Source: Pseudocercospora fijiensis CIRAD86 (taxonomy: Eukaryota > Ascomycota > Dothideomycetes > Mycosphaerellales > Mycosphaerellaceae). Taken from it: DNA of 64,000 nt. Positions 21,100 to 32,299 of the stretch are shown piece after piece; within the stretch, counting starts at the first letter, position 1, and every line of letters begins with the position of its first letter. Below the pieces are notes generated by a model. It saw only the letters and a list, made by a program, of their open reading frames with translations. It was not told the origin of the DNA and made no database searches. The position numbers and the translations under genes are program-made. Location: contig NW_006921542.1 of assembly GCF_000340215.1 (NCBI RefSeq), positions 245,610 to 309,609 of the forward strand, written 5' to 3'.

Positions 21100-22545
21100 T
21101 CCGCTATCTCTATAAGAACGTCGTACTAGCAATGTCAATATTTAGACTATTCTACCGACCGCCGAACTACTCGCTTAGCTATTTCAGTCGTTTAATAGCG
21201 AGCTTACGTACCGACAGCTCTATCGATACCTCTAAACATATAAAGCACAGTTGCTTTAGCTCGAGAACGAACGCCTATCGGCAGAGAAAGAGCGTAACGA
21301 TGCAGAGACAAGAGCCCTTACTATAGAAGCCGCCTCCGTAGTAGAAATCAACTAAGCTTAGACGTAGGCTAAGAACGACGTAAAGGTCGCGAATAACCGC
21401 ACTGCATATCTCTAGCAACAATAGCGGCAGGCTTAGGACGAGGTAGACCGCTTAAACAACATAATCCTAACCGGGGACAAGAGTAAGGGTCTCGGCTCGC
21501 AGTAGAAGCCCGACAAGTCTAAGAAGATGCTAGACCCCGACCCGTACGATAGTAATAGCAAGTCCGCATTGAAGACGTAGTCGATCGCCGTGTTTCTTAA
21601 GCTTACCGCCAACGCTAACCGCTTTCCGACCCTGTATTCTAAGCTCTCTTATATGTATAGCCGTCTCGGACCTAAAGCCCGTATTGTCCTTATTCCGTAC
21701 GTTAAGATTAACCGGACAAACGACTAGCCGCGCATCACGTTTACGCTCGATACTATTACGGCCTTCGAGAAGGTTCTTATAGAAGCATTTAGTAACACTA
21801 ACGAAGAAGGCACTGCCTTAGCAAAAATAAGGAGCTTAAAGCAGGGCGGCAAGGACTTCGCTTACTACCGAGCCGAGTTTAATACACTCAACGCTATTGT
21901 AGGTTATAATAGTCTTACTTATAAGGAGCAGTTCCGTGCGGGCCTAAGCGAGGAATTGCGTAACGAGTAGGCTCGCTAGTGGGATGCCGACCTACTTAAC
22001 TTTAAAGATGTTTATAAGCGCTTAGAAGCACTTAACTACTCGATCTGCAAGCGTAAGGCTGAAGTTAAGACCTCTAGCACAACTCACAGCGCCTTTAGCT
22101 CTAGCGCTCCTTCCGGCGGTAATAGTAGCGGTAACAAAGCTAACGCCGCTAGCTCTTTACGTCCTGCCTCCGCTCCTTAGGCTTAGTCGAACACTAACCC
22201 TTAGCGACGCCCTTCGAACACTCTAGCTTAAGCTACTCTAGGCGCTAGTAGCGCTCCGCTAACGACTACGAATAGAGGTAATGCTATAGACCTCTCAGCT
22301 ATTAATAGCAATAGAAAGCGCGTACCGCTTATATAAGAATAGCGTAATAAGCGCCGTCGCTTAAACCTCTACGGATACTACGGCAAAGGCGGACACTAGA
22401 AGAGCTATTGCCCTAACACTCGAGAAGGCCGTACCAACCGTAGCGCCAATATCTCCGCTATAGCCGCCGGCAACCTAGACACGGCTCCGGTACCTAACGA
22501 CTCTTCTAACAACTCCCGGCAACAGGAAAACTCTTAGTCTCTAAG
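21100..22545 (+). pseudogene. gag of chromovirus A
   Basis: Encodes the capsid protein that packages the element RNA. A retrotransposon-gag fold is readable from about 21560 to 22070 (TKD-like middle, then FAYYRAEFNTL and EQFRAGLSEELRNE), followed by a Ser/Gly linker and a CCHC zinc knuckle at about 22370-22412. In the knuckle, Cys1 and Cys2 are Tyr codons (TAC), His and the last Cys remain, and the residue after His is TAG. Many TAG codons interrupt the frame. The start codon is uncertain. Confidence 0.8.
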
Positions 22546-22619
22546 TTAAGTCGCTCTTAGAGACCTTCTACCGATAGTCTATAGCCCCTAGTCTAGCAAC
22601 CAGTTTATACCCTTTTAGT

Positions 22620-25600
22620 CTAGCGTTTAGCATTACAGCATTAGCATAGATACCCGGTACAGTATCATAACGAAAGACACGGCCACGCTCGTAACAATAA
22701 GGATACACTTTACATTAGCTCGTTAGCCCTTAGGGCGGAGCCCTTTATACGCTTAGATAAGGAACATTTAGTATTACTATATACACTACAGACAGACTCC
22801 GTAACATATGAATCTCACAGTATAGTTGACTGTGGTTACACTAGACACGCTTTTATAGACACTAATTACGCGCACACCTATAACTTGCCTATCTTCGAAT
22901 TACTAGCTCCTCGCAAGCTTGAAGCCTTTAACGGCACCTCCGCTCCTAACGTTACTTACGTAGCTAAAGCTACACTTGACGTACTCGGATATAAGGAGCA
23001 TATATACTTCTTCCTTACTAAGCTCGGTTACTATCCTATTATACTCGGTAAACCCTAGTTAAAGCAACACAACCCTCGTATACGCTAGCACAACGATACC
23101 GTGCTCTTCGACTCTAAATACTATAAAGAACACTATAATAAACATTATACAATGGTTAGAGTTACTAGTATCACTCCGAGCGATAACCCTATTGTCGAAA
23201 CTACTATACTGCCGCCGACTAGCCCGCTAACGCTCTCAAAGTTAGAGCTAGAGATAATAGACTACCGAGAACACCGCGATACAAGAAACAGACCCGCTAG
23301 GCTAGGCAGATCGACGCCGCCTGTTCCCGCCTTTAGTAAGTCCTACTCGTAGGCCGATCTGTTAGAGGCACTACTCTCTAACTCTAACAACGAGCCATTA
23401 TATAAGACATTGCCCGTAGAGCCGTTACCGACGCCTCGTATACCGACCAAACTATTAGCAATCGCTACTATGCGTAAAGCGCGAGCTCTCGGCATCTGTA
23501 CTATTAGAGCCGCACCGTTCGACCTCCTATCTACTAAGAAGGGTTATTAAATCTTCGCAGCATTACTTCGTAATGTCGAACAAGCTATTGCTATAAAGAA
23601 GAATATCGACCTAGCTACGAAGCTCCCCGAGTATCTGCACCGTTACCTCCTAACGTTCTCTAAACAAGACGCGTCTATATTGCTACCGTATCGCGCTTAT
23701 AACTACCGCATAGATACGACGGCTGAGCCGAGATACGGACCTTTGTATTCTATATCTTATAAGGAATTGGAAGTGCTACGCGACTACTTAAAAGACAACC
23801 TTAAGAAGGGCTTTATTAGAGCGTCGAGTTTACCCGCTTCATCCCCTATGCTATTCGTTAAGAAGCTAGGTAGTAGACTCCGCTTCTGCGTAGATTATCG
23901 ACGGCTAAACGAGATTACTATTAAGAACACCTATCCTATACCGCTAATACAAGAGACACTGTCTCGTCTTAGTAAGGCTAAATATTATACGAAACTCGAT
24001 ATTATCTCGGCTTTTAACCGTCTCTATATCGCATAAGGCGATAAATAGAAGACGGCCTTTAAGACCCGTTACGGCCTCTACGAGTACTTAGTGATGCCGT
24101 TCGGATTAGCTAACGTACCCTCGTCGTTTTAACATTATATTAATAACACACTAGCTCTATATCTCGATGTCTTCTGTACGGCTTACCTCGATAACGTCCT
24201 CATCTATTTAGACTCTTTAGAAGAATATAGGGTTTACGTAGATCGTGTACTTACTGCCCTCGGTAAGGCAGGATTACACTATAACATCTCGAAGAGCGAG
24301 TTTAAAGTCTAAGAGGTGAAGTACCTAGGACTAATTGTAATAACCTAAGGTATTAAAATAGACCCCGAGAAGGTTAATGCCGTACGCAATTAGCCTATCC
24401 CTCGTAATGTTAAAGACGTCTAGGCATTCCTCGGGTTTGCTAACTTCTATCGACGCTTTATCGACAAGTTCTTACGGTTAGCCCGACTACTAACGGAGCT
24501 TACTAAGAAGGAAGACGGCAAATATCGCTTCCAATAGTTAGACAGTTACTAAAGAGCCTTCGACGCCCTAAAGACAGCTTTCGTAGTACAACCGATCCTT
24601 GTATACTACGATCCCTCGCTTCCTATTATAATCGAGACCGATGCTTCCGACTACGTTACCGCGGGTATTATGTCGCAATAGTACGCTAATAAGCTCTTAG
24701 GTATCGAAGATAGCGATTAGAAGCCTGTAGCTTACTTCTCGAGCAAGATGTCGCCCGCCGAATATAACTACGAGATCTACGACAAGGAATTGCTAGCAAT
24801 AGTAAAGGCATTCGAACAGTAGCGTAGTAAGCTCGAAGGCTACCTAGAAACGGTTAAAGTCCTTACTAACTATAAGAACTTAGAGTATTATATAACGACT
24901 AAACAACTCAGCTGCCGCTAAGCTCGTTAGAGTGAGTTCTTAAGCCGGTTCCGTTTCTAAATTACCTACCGAGCCGGCAAGTTAGGTATTAAGCTAGACA
25001 GCCTCACTCGTAGGTTAGCGGACCTACCTATACCTAGTGATACTACGGACGCCCGCATACGAGCTTAACAACGAGTCGTCTTGAAACCTAAGAACTTCGA
25101 CCCTACTCTTCGCCTGTCCGCTATAACCTTTAATAGCAAGGCCCTCTTCGACGATATCGTAACTGCGAGCCGGAGCGACAAACAAGTATAGCGTATAAAA
25201 GAATGCCTTGCTAAACGCCAAGCTCTATTGAAATCTAATAGTGCGCTGTATTAGATGTTACTATTAGAATGTAAGCTAATCTCCGACCTGCTCTACTATC
25301 GCGAGAACCTATTCATTCCGGACACTTATTAACTACGGATACGTATCATCGAAGCCTGCTATACCTATCCGATCGCTAGTTATCCTAGAAGGGAATACAC
25401 CTACGAGCTAATTAGTCGTTATTACTACTAGCTAGAGCTTCGTCGTAATATTGCCTAGTACATCTTACATTGCTACGTATATAAACGCATACATAGTAAT
25501 CGTTAGCGAAAGCAAGGCCTTCTACGGCCGCTGCCTGTACCTACTTATCGATAGTAGTACATTACTCTTGACCTTATTACCGGCCTACCTCCGTCGGCCT

Positions 25601-26700
25601 CTAAACACGACGCGATCCTCGTAGTAGTAGACCGTCTTACGAAGATGCGCTACTTAATCGCGATAACTGAGAAGCACACGACAGCATAGGACATAGCGGA
25701 GGTCTTCCTCGATCGGGTCTAGAAGCACTATAGCTATCTACAAAGCATAACTTCCGACCGCGGACCTCAATTTATATCCTAATTCTAGCGAGCGCTCTGC
25801 TAGTTAACGGATACTAAGCTCCAAATATTAACCGCTCGGTACCCGTAGACTAACGGCTAAACGGAGCGGTTTAATAGTACAACTGAGGCCTATCTCCGTG
25901 CTTACGTAAACTATTCTAGTGACGACTAGACTCGGTAGCTTCTAATAGCTGAATTTGCAGGCAACAACTAACGCTCTAACACTATCGGCATGTCTCCTTT
26001 CTACGCTTGCTACGGGTTCAATCCGCGAATAGGCATCGAGCTCGATAGTAACTCTAATACCGAGCTAGAAGCAGTCGACTTTGTTAAGCGTATCTATAAC
26101 TTAGAACAACAAGCTATGCGTTGCCTACGATAGGCTTAAGCCGAGATAGAGCGCACTGCTAACAAGGACCGCCGGCCACACCCTACGTACGTTGTCGGTA
26201 ACGAAGTCTTTCTATCCCTTCGTAGTATTAAGATAGAGCGTAACCCGAAGCTCGAACAACGCAAAGCAGGTCCTTTCCGCATTACTAAGGTAGTTTTACC
26301 GTACGCTTACAAGCTTAAATTGCCCGCTTCAATAAAGATTTATAACGTCTTCTACGTATCCTTACTAACTCTAATGCCTAACTCGTCGCCGCTACTAGGA
26401 TAGGATAACGCAGCTCCGCTACCCGTCGAGATCGATAGAGAGATAGAATATAAGGTTGAAGGCATTATAGATTCTCGGTAGTTTAGTAGAAGGAAGAAGA
26501 AGAAAGGGAACAACCGTAGTTATAATAGCGTGTTTAAATACAAGGTGTTATAGCTCGGGTACGATAAGAGCGAAGCTTCTTAGACAATAGTAGATAACGT
26601 CGCGCACGCAACTAAAGCAGTCGCTAACTTCTACGCGCGCTATCCTTACAAGCCGCGACTAGGAGGCAACGGAGACAATAACCTACCTACCTACCCTGTT
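22620..26700 (+). pseudogene. pol of chromovirus A (PR-RT-RH-IN-chromodomain)
   Basis: A polyprotein in one frame with many TAG/TAA stops. Protease: VDCGYTRHAF at about 22825 (family motif D[ST]GA). Reverse transcriptase about 23640-24420: VDYRRLNEIT, MPFGLAN and YLDNVLIY at 24184-24207, where the second catalytic Asp is Asn (AAC). RNase H about 24600-25000: ETDASDY and [16 protein letters not shown]. Integrase about 25330-26110: zinc-binding region, then LDLITGLPPS, SDRGPQF and the TER part. The C-terminal chromodomain at about 26430-26660 carries EYKVEGIIDSR and WTIVDN with its Trp codon mutated. The chromodomain is known to direct such elements to methylated H3K9 chromatin. Confidence 0.9.
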
Positions 26701-26747
26701 ACTACTATCGCTACTGTCGCTACTACCGCTACGTAGGAGGGGGGTAG

Positions 26748-26918
26748 TGTTACGGACAGGCTAGAAGCCAGCCCTCTACAACTAGGTCTTAGCATTGATG
26801 CCTTAGGCATCAACTCGATATACCTAACTTCCGCGTTTACGAGAGAACTTCCCTCTCTACGCTTCGTCAACTATAGCTAGCGACTAATATTATTCATTCA
26901 CTTACTCGTTCCCTAATA
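26748..26918 (+). repeat. 3' LTR of chromovirus A
   Basis: 171 bp, about 96% identical to the 5' LTR. It is followed directly by the TACCG duplication. Confidence 0.95.
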
Positions 26919-26943
26919 TACCGCGCCTACTACCCGCGAAAAT

Positions 26944-27121
26944 TGTAATAGGGATTAGGTAAGTAGGTAGATAGTATAGCCTAGAGTATATAGTATTTAA
27001 TAAGGTCTATAAAGGAGGGAGAGGAAGATTAGGAAGTTAGGCTAACGCTAAGCGCTACCTAAGGCACTAAGACCCTAGCTTTACTTAGCCGGTAATATAC
27101 CTTTTTATATACCCTCTAACA
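26944..27121 (-). mobile_element. Solo LTR related to the 38-45 kb Gypsy element
   Basis: 178 bp with intact TG...CA ends (TGTAATAGGG ... CCTCTAACA), flanked on both sides by AAAAT. It shares AGGCTAACGCTAAGCGCT and CTAAGGCACTAAGACCCTAG with the reverse complement of the 198-bp LTR of element B, but is diverged elsewhere. It lies only 25 bp from chromovirus A, in the same tandem repeat. Confidence 0.85.
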
Positions 27122-27880
27122 AAAATCTAAGTTATCCGCTAAGACTAAAAACTTTAATAGAAGTAATATTTAATTAAAGATTAAAGTAACTTTTAACTTA
27201 CTCCGGATTTTTACGTAGAACGTTAATCGAAAGCGCCTGACTAACCCCGAATATAAGCGTAATACGCTAATAAAAATTTAGTAGGAGCTTAACGTATACT
27301 ATAGACTTAGATATAGCTATATCCTACTAAAGATAAAGCCTACTAACTAGTATAAATATTCCCCTAGCGATAGAAGTCGACCTTTATACTAGGAGATATA
27401 TTAGAATATTTCTATTATTATTATTGCTTATAGGCTTAAATAATAGGTATTTTATATATCTACATATTTTTAGTAGTAATTAGGCCTATATATATACCCT
27501 CTTCTTATTTCTAGAGTATATACCGATATATTAGTATATATTTTAATAAGAAAAATAGCTAGTATAGGACTTAGCCCTACGGCCTCTTAAACCCTATTAG
27601 AATACTCGAGAATATACGAGACTAGTTAGATTTATAAGTAAGAGAAGGAAAAGAAAGTTAAAAGATTATTTACTTACGGCTTAGTAATAGCTTGTAATTC
27701 TTAGCGCTAGGGTATATAAGTAGCTAGTAAATTCTTTATTTTAATAGCAAGCAACTCTATTAGTTTACTGCTTATCTATAATAGTCATAAGCCCGGACCG
27801 TAAGTAAGGAAACGAGAGGTTTAAGGAATTATCCGATTAGGTAGTCTGATTACGTAAGCTTAAACTTTATCCGCTATTAC
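27122..27880. repeat. Right part of the ~282-bp tandem repeat and RIP-degraded spacer
   Basis: Up to about 27310 this is the second unit of the repeat described at 20263-20592. Beyond that I see only AT-rich, stop-dense sequence. It may contain the 5' LTR or leader of the following Copia remnant, but no LTR pair was found. Confidence 0.5.
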
Positions 27881-30480
27881 TCTATAAATCGAGAAAAGCG
27901 ACTAACTTTAAACGATAATAAGATAACGGTTATTACCCCGCTATAATTACTAGCCTCTAGGCGAAAAGAACCGACTAATATAGACTAAACGAACTAGGAA
28001 TTACTACGATACGACTACTACGAGTCGAGATATAAAACGGCAAACATATCTACTACCGAGACGACTATTAGCGTAGTAAAGGGAATTCCGTAACTTACTA
28101 CCGAGAACTATACTATCTAGATCGATCTAATTTAAGACTATTTATCTAGATAAGGCCTTTAGATATATTAGGATAGTATACCGGAATCTATAAGCCGAGA
28201 TCCGGCTAAGCTAAGAGAAGCTAAAAAAAGACGTATAAGCGGTTGCGTTTATTAAGTCTACAGCCGGTGATAAGCGTATATACCTCCTAGGACTACGTAA
28301 GACTAAGGAGGTAATCGAAAAAAAATAAAGAAAGTAAGCGAGGTATCGACTAAGGAACGGGTTTTAATACTACTCTTCCGTTTCTACTCTTTTAAGGCCC
28401 TTAAGGATATCGATACTACGGCTTTAGCTCTTACGCAAATCTAATCCGAGATTAAGGCCGCGGATAAAAACGAAATTTCGTATAGAGGCCTCTAAGAAGG
28501 CAGTCCTTATTTCGTCCTTAGGTAAAGAGTATTCGTCTACTATATTCGCCTTAAAGGCGACTAGTTAGTCTACTCTTTCCTACGAGGAACTAGTTTAACG
28601 ACTACGGGACGTTAAATATAGTATTACTACTTCTAAAAACGATAAAGTAGTAACCCGATATACTAAGGATTCGGCGAAAGATAAGGCCGGTAATAGAAAG
28701 AAGGATAATACGCCTAATACGCCTAATAAAGCTAAAGGAAAGACGTGTTACTATTGCTAATAGGTCGGGCACTTTAAACAGGACTATAGGAAGTATAAAT
28801 AGAACCTAAAGAACGGAAAAATCTAAGAAAATAATAAGGAGGAATCTAAGATCGTAGCTTAGACGGCTATCGATTCTACGTCTCGACTATCTAATAAAGG
28901 GGATTAGATCCTAGACTCCGAATATACTAGATATATAACTAATAAGAAGAACTACTTTACGGACTATAAGGAAGAAACTAGAAAAGTTACTCTAGCAAAT
29001 AGTAAAACGAGAAAGGTCGTAGAATCTAGTATAATCCTCGTCCGGTTTAAGGGAATTCCGACTACGATTCTAGACGTTATATACGTACCCGAGATCGGCT
29101 ATAACCTGCTTTCGATAAGCTAACTCTCGGAACGAGGTATTACGACTTTATTTACTAAAGAAGGGGCTATAGTTTAAAGAGGAGATAAAGAACTAGCTAA
29201 AGGCGTATATATTAGAAGATCCTATATTCTTAAGGAATCCGGATCTATTAGGACTTCGAGAGTAGCTACTACTACGAATAAAGATACTACGCTACTTTAG
29301 TATCGACGCCTAGGATATCCGGGAGACGAAAAACAACGTAATATATATAAAGTACTACTAGGAGTCCCGGAGCTTTCGACGTTAAATAAGTCTTACGAGA
29401 CTTATATTACTACGAAGTCCGATAGACGACAAAGTCGAGAAGAATACGAAAAGGCAGATTACTGCCTAGATAGGGTATATATCGATTTCTAGGGTCCGTA
29501 TAAGTATAGTACCTTAGAGGGAAATAGATATATACTAACGATTATAGATAACGCTACGAGATAGCTAGATATCCTTCTTACTCGCTATAGAAGCGACGTA
29601 TACTAAGCCTTTAAGGCTTGGAAAGACGAGGCCGAACTTAAAACTAGGAGGAAACTAAAGGCCGTAAGAACTAATAACGCTCCGAACTCTATCCCTAATA
29701 ATATAGACCTTTTAGTAGTTACCTGTTCCTTTACTATTATTCTAAGTATCTATATTAATATTACTATTAGAAACTATAGTTAGAAAAAGCTAGCAATGCT
29801 TAATAATAGTTTAGAGTGGCTTATTATAAGTAAGCTTACTACTAAATAGCTTTAGCTACTAATAAAAAGAGATATCTCCCTTAGTTTATAGGGAGTAAAT
29901 AGGAAAGTTATATTAGTAGGTGCCTACTATAACGTTATAGTAGATACATTCGGTATATACTTTGCCTTTGCTTTTTAGATTGCTACGGACCTAAATATAC
30001 TAATTATTCTAGGTCGATTATAGTCTCGTATAGTCCGAGGCGTCTAGCGGAACTATAATAATAGACCCTAGGTATAAACGATCGCTAACTAGAAGGGCAA
30101 CTAGATTGTTTTTATAGGTTATATCGGCTATACTAGCTATAGAATCTACGAAGACATTCTTACTACCTTAAAGCGGGCTTCGGGAAACGTTAGGGCGCGG
30201 TTAGAAGACTAACAATCTACGCTAGAAATTAGTATAGCTTAAATAGGTTATATCTAGAAGTGCGTCGAATCGTACGCTAAGGCAAGTTTCTAGACTCTAT
30301 ACTAAAAAGAAGAATACTCGAGGCGATAGCGAGTATAATAATATAAAGGCTACCTAGTATACTAATCTTAATAATAATACTATCGTATATATCGTCGACG
30401 GAGGTAAATACTACCTCCGACCTACCCGAAACCGAACTAACTAATTAGAGTACGAGTCTAATACTATTTCCGGGTTACTA
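27880..30480 (+). pseudogene. Degraded Copia/Ty1 retrotransposon fragment (gag-PR-IN)
   Basis: Plus-strand remnants in the Copia order, with integrase following protease directly. A zinc knuckle at about 28746-28790 reads CYY C, stop-stop, VGHF, then D and Y. Protease is at about 28912-28960 (LDSEYTRYITN; the family has LDSGATxHIT). A GAG-pre-integrase segment is at about 29299 (YRRLGYPGDEK). The integrase core starts near 29475 (VYIDF-stop-GPYKY, LTIIDNATR). Stops are frequent. I could not find reverse transcriptase or RNase H downstream, nor an LTR pair, so this copy is truncated or too decayed. Superfamily is confident from domain order, ends are approximate. Confidence 0.78.
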
Positions 30481-31906
30481 TTACGAAACTAATGTTTTTG
30501 CCGGTATTACAAATTAGGATTACTAACTATATACTTACCGACTTAAGGAGACTTCTAATAAAGTTTATACGCTATTTTATTACGCTAATCTCTAGGCCTA
30601 GCGTTAAAGAGAGAGGGCTCCGATAATACGAGCAATTAGTATATATAACCTATATAAGAGGGTAGCTTATAAGATTAAGCCTATAAAGGGTAGTATATAT
30701 ATTACCGATAGATCTAGCCCTAGCGGAAATCCTAACTAGCGACAAAAGTACCTTAACCGAGAAGCGATATTAATACCTAGGGATAGTCTATACGACTAGA
30801 GGTATAGTACTAAAAAGTTCTCTACTATTCCGAGGGAGTAAAGGCTAACGTAGGAGAGGCTTATAAGCATTAAACCTAGTATAGAGCTTTCGGACCTTAA
30901 GTAGGACCTGCTATACGAGCTTCTATATAACCGCGAAGCCGTACTAGTATACGACATTACTTATCTAGGTAGAATTACACTCCGTAGTAGTTCGGGTTGG
31001 TTTGGTTTAGTTTACTAAGCTAAAGATCTAGTTTAGTTAAGGTTAGTTTGCTAAGTAACTATAGGAGTAGTAGGTTCGAACTATAGAATTTATCGGTTTC
31101 TAAGAAGTATAAGAATATATACGTAACTCGAAGCAAGCCCTTTATAAGATACGAGAGTATAGCCGGTAGCGTAGCCGGCATTTTTTTAGTTATAGGAAGG
31201 TACTTATATAACTCTAAATCTAAAGACAATTAGCTAAGGGCACTAACTAATTAAAAGTATATATATATATACAAGCTATTATAGTTTAGTTTAGAAACTA
31301 TACTTATTAGATATAAATTTTATCCTTTCGCTCGCTACTTAACTCCCTAACTACTTAGTAGAATATCCTTATCTAGATCTAGGTAGAACTAATCGATTTC
31401 CCTAGAAGCCCTCCTTAAGAAGTTCTAACACTTTCCTACTAAACTATTCCCTACTATTAAGTACTAGGATAGCTCCTCCCTTAGTATCGGTATAGTATAT
31501 AAAAGAGCTATAAAGTAGCTCTATACTACGTTCTACTAGTTACTCGCTATACTAATACCGAATACTAGTTCGTTCCTTAGAACTGTTAGCTATTAAGTAG
31601 ATATAAAGGGTAGGGCAGGCAGTAAATTCGTATTAGATAAGGAGGTAGAGGCTGCTATAGAGGAGTCCTTTAACCTATAGAAGATAGTAAAAGATATAGA
31701 GGCAGCTATAGGTCTAGGTACCTAGTTAAACTTCTAGTAGGTAGAGTATAAGGATATTTAGAGGGAGTATTAGGTAGAGTTGCGAAGGCAGGTATATAAT
31801 ATAGTCTAGAAAACAAGGATAATACCTATAACTATAAGTATTAGGTTCTTTAACCTTCCTTCTTTTTCCCTATTTTCTTTTTATAAAAATCTAAACTAAT
31901 ACAAAT
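30481..31906. other. RIP-degraded spacer with MITE remnant
   Basis: No gene is recognised. At about 30975-31110, CCGTAGTAGTTCGGGTT and following GGTTTAGTTTAC words match one end of the hAT MITE at 19060-19440 in inverted orientation; the other end is missing or rearranged. A pair of TAGCCGG motifs followed by a T-run lies at 31155-31188. The purine-rich stretch 31590-31800 shows no frame worth calling. Confidence 0.5.
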
Positions 31907-32049
31907 TCTTAGGAGATAGTAAGGTATAGGAGATAAACGAGTTATCGTATAGTTCTATCTAGAGGTAGAAGGAAGTATATAACGAAGTATCCTCGCTAAG
32001 ACTTAATACCTTAGGCCCTAACCTAGGTCCGAGCAACTACTCCGTAATA
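31907..32049 (-). repeat. 3' LTR of chromovirus C
   Basis: 143 bp. It differs from the other copy at eight sites, including C instead of G at position 2, which spoils the terminal TG. Confidence 0.93.
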
Positions 32050-32299
32050 GTATTCCCCTCTATAATAAGGAGCTCCTACGACGACTTAACGACGTACAAA
32101 CAGGCCTTTCTTTTCTATGTCTATAACTATGCTTCGTACCGCTATACGATAGTATATAAGTTATCTAAGTCCGGGCGGGCGTTACGGGCACCTTACGCTA
32201 TCCGTTTACTAGTAGCTTATTAGAATAGCGTTAGGCCCTAGTAGGAGGCAAACGTCGCTATAAGCGCTAGGTTCTGTCTTAACTACTCGGTAGCGAGTC

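Larger units (their letters stand above)
20598..26918 (+). mobile_element. Gypsy/Ty3 chromovirus A, complete but RIP-inactivated
   Basis: An LTR retrotransposon of 6321 bp. Both LTRs are 171 bp and start TGTTAC; each ends CCTAATA, with TA where CA is usual. TACCG on both sides (20593-20597, 26919-26923) is the target-site duplication. A purine tract (AGGAGGGGGGTAG, about 26735-26747) precedes the 3' LTR. The order gag, protease, reverse transcriptase, RNase H, integrase, chromodomain defines the chromovirus branch. It inserted into the ~282-bp tandem repeat. Confidence 0.95.
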
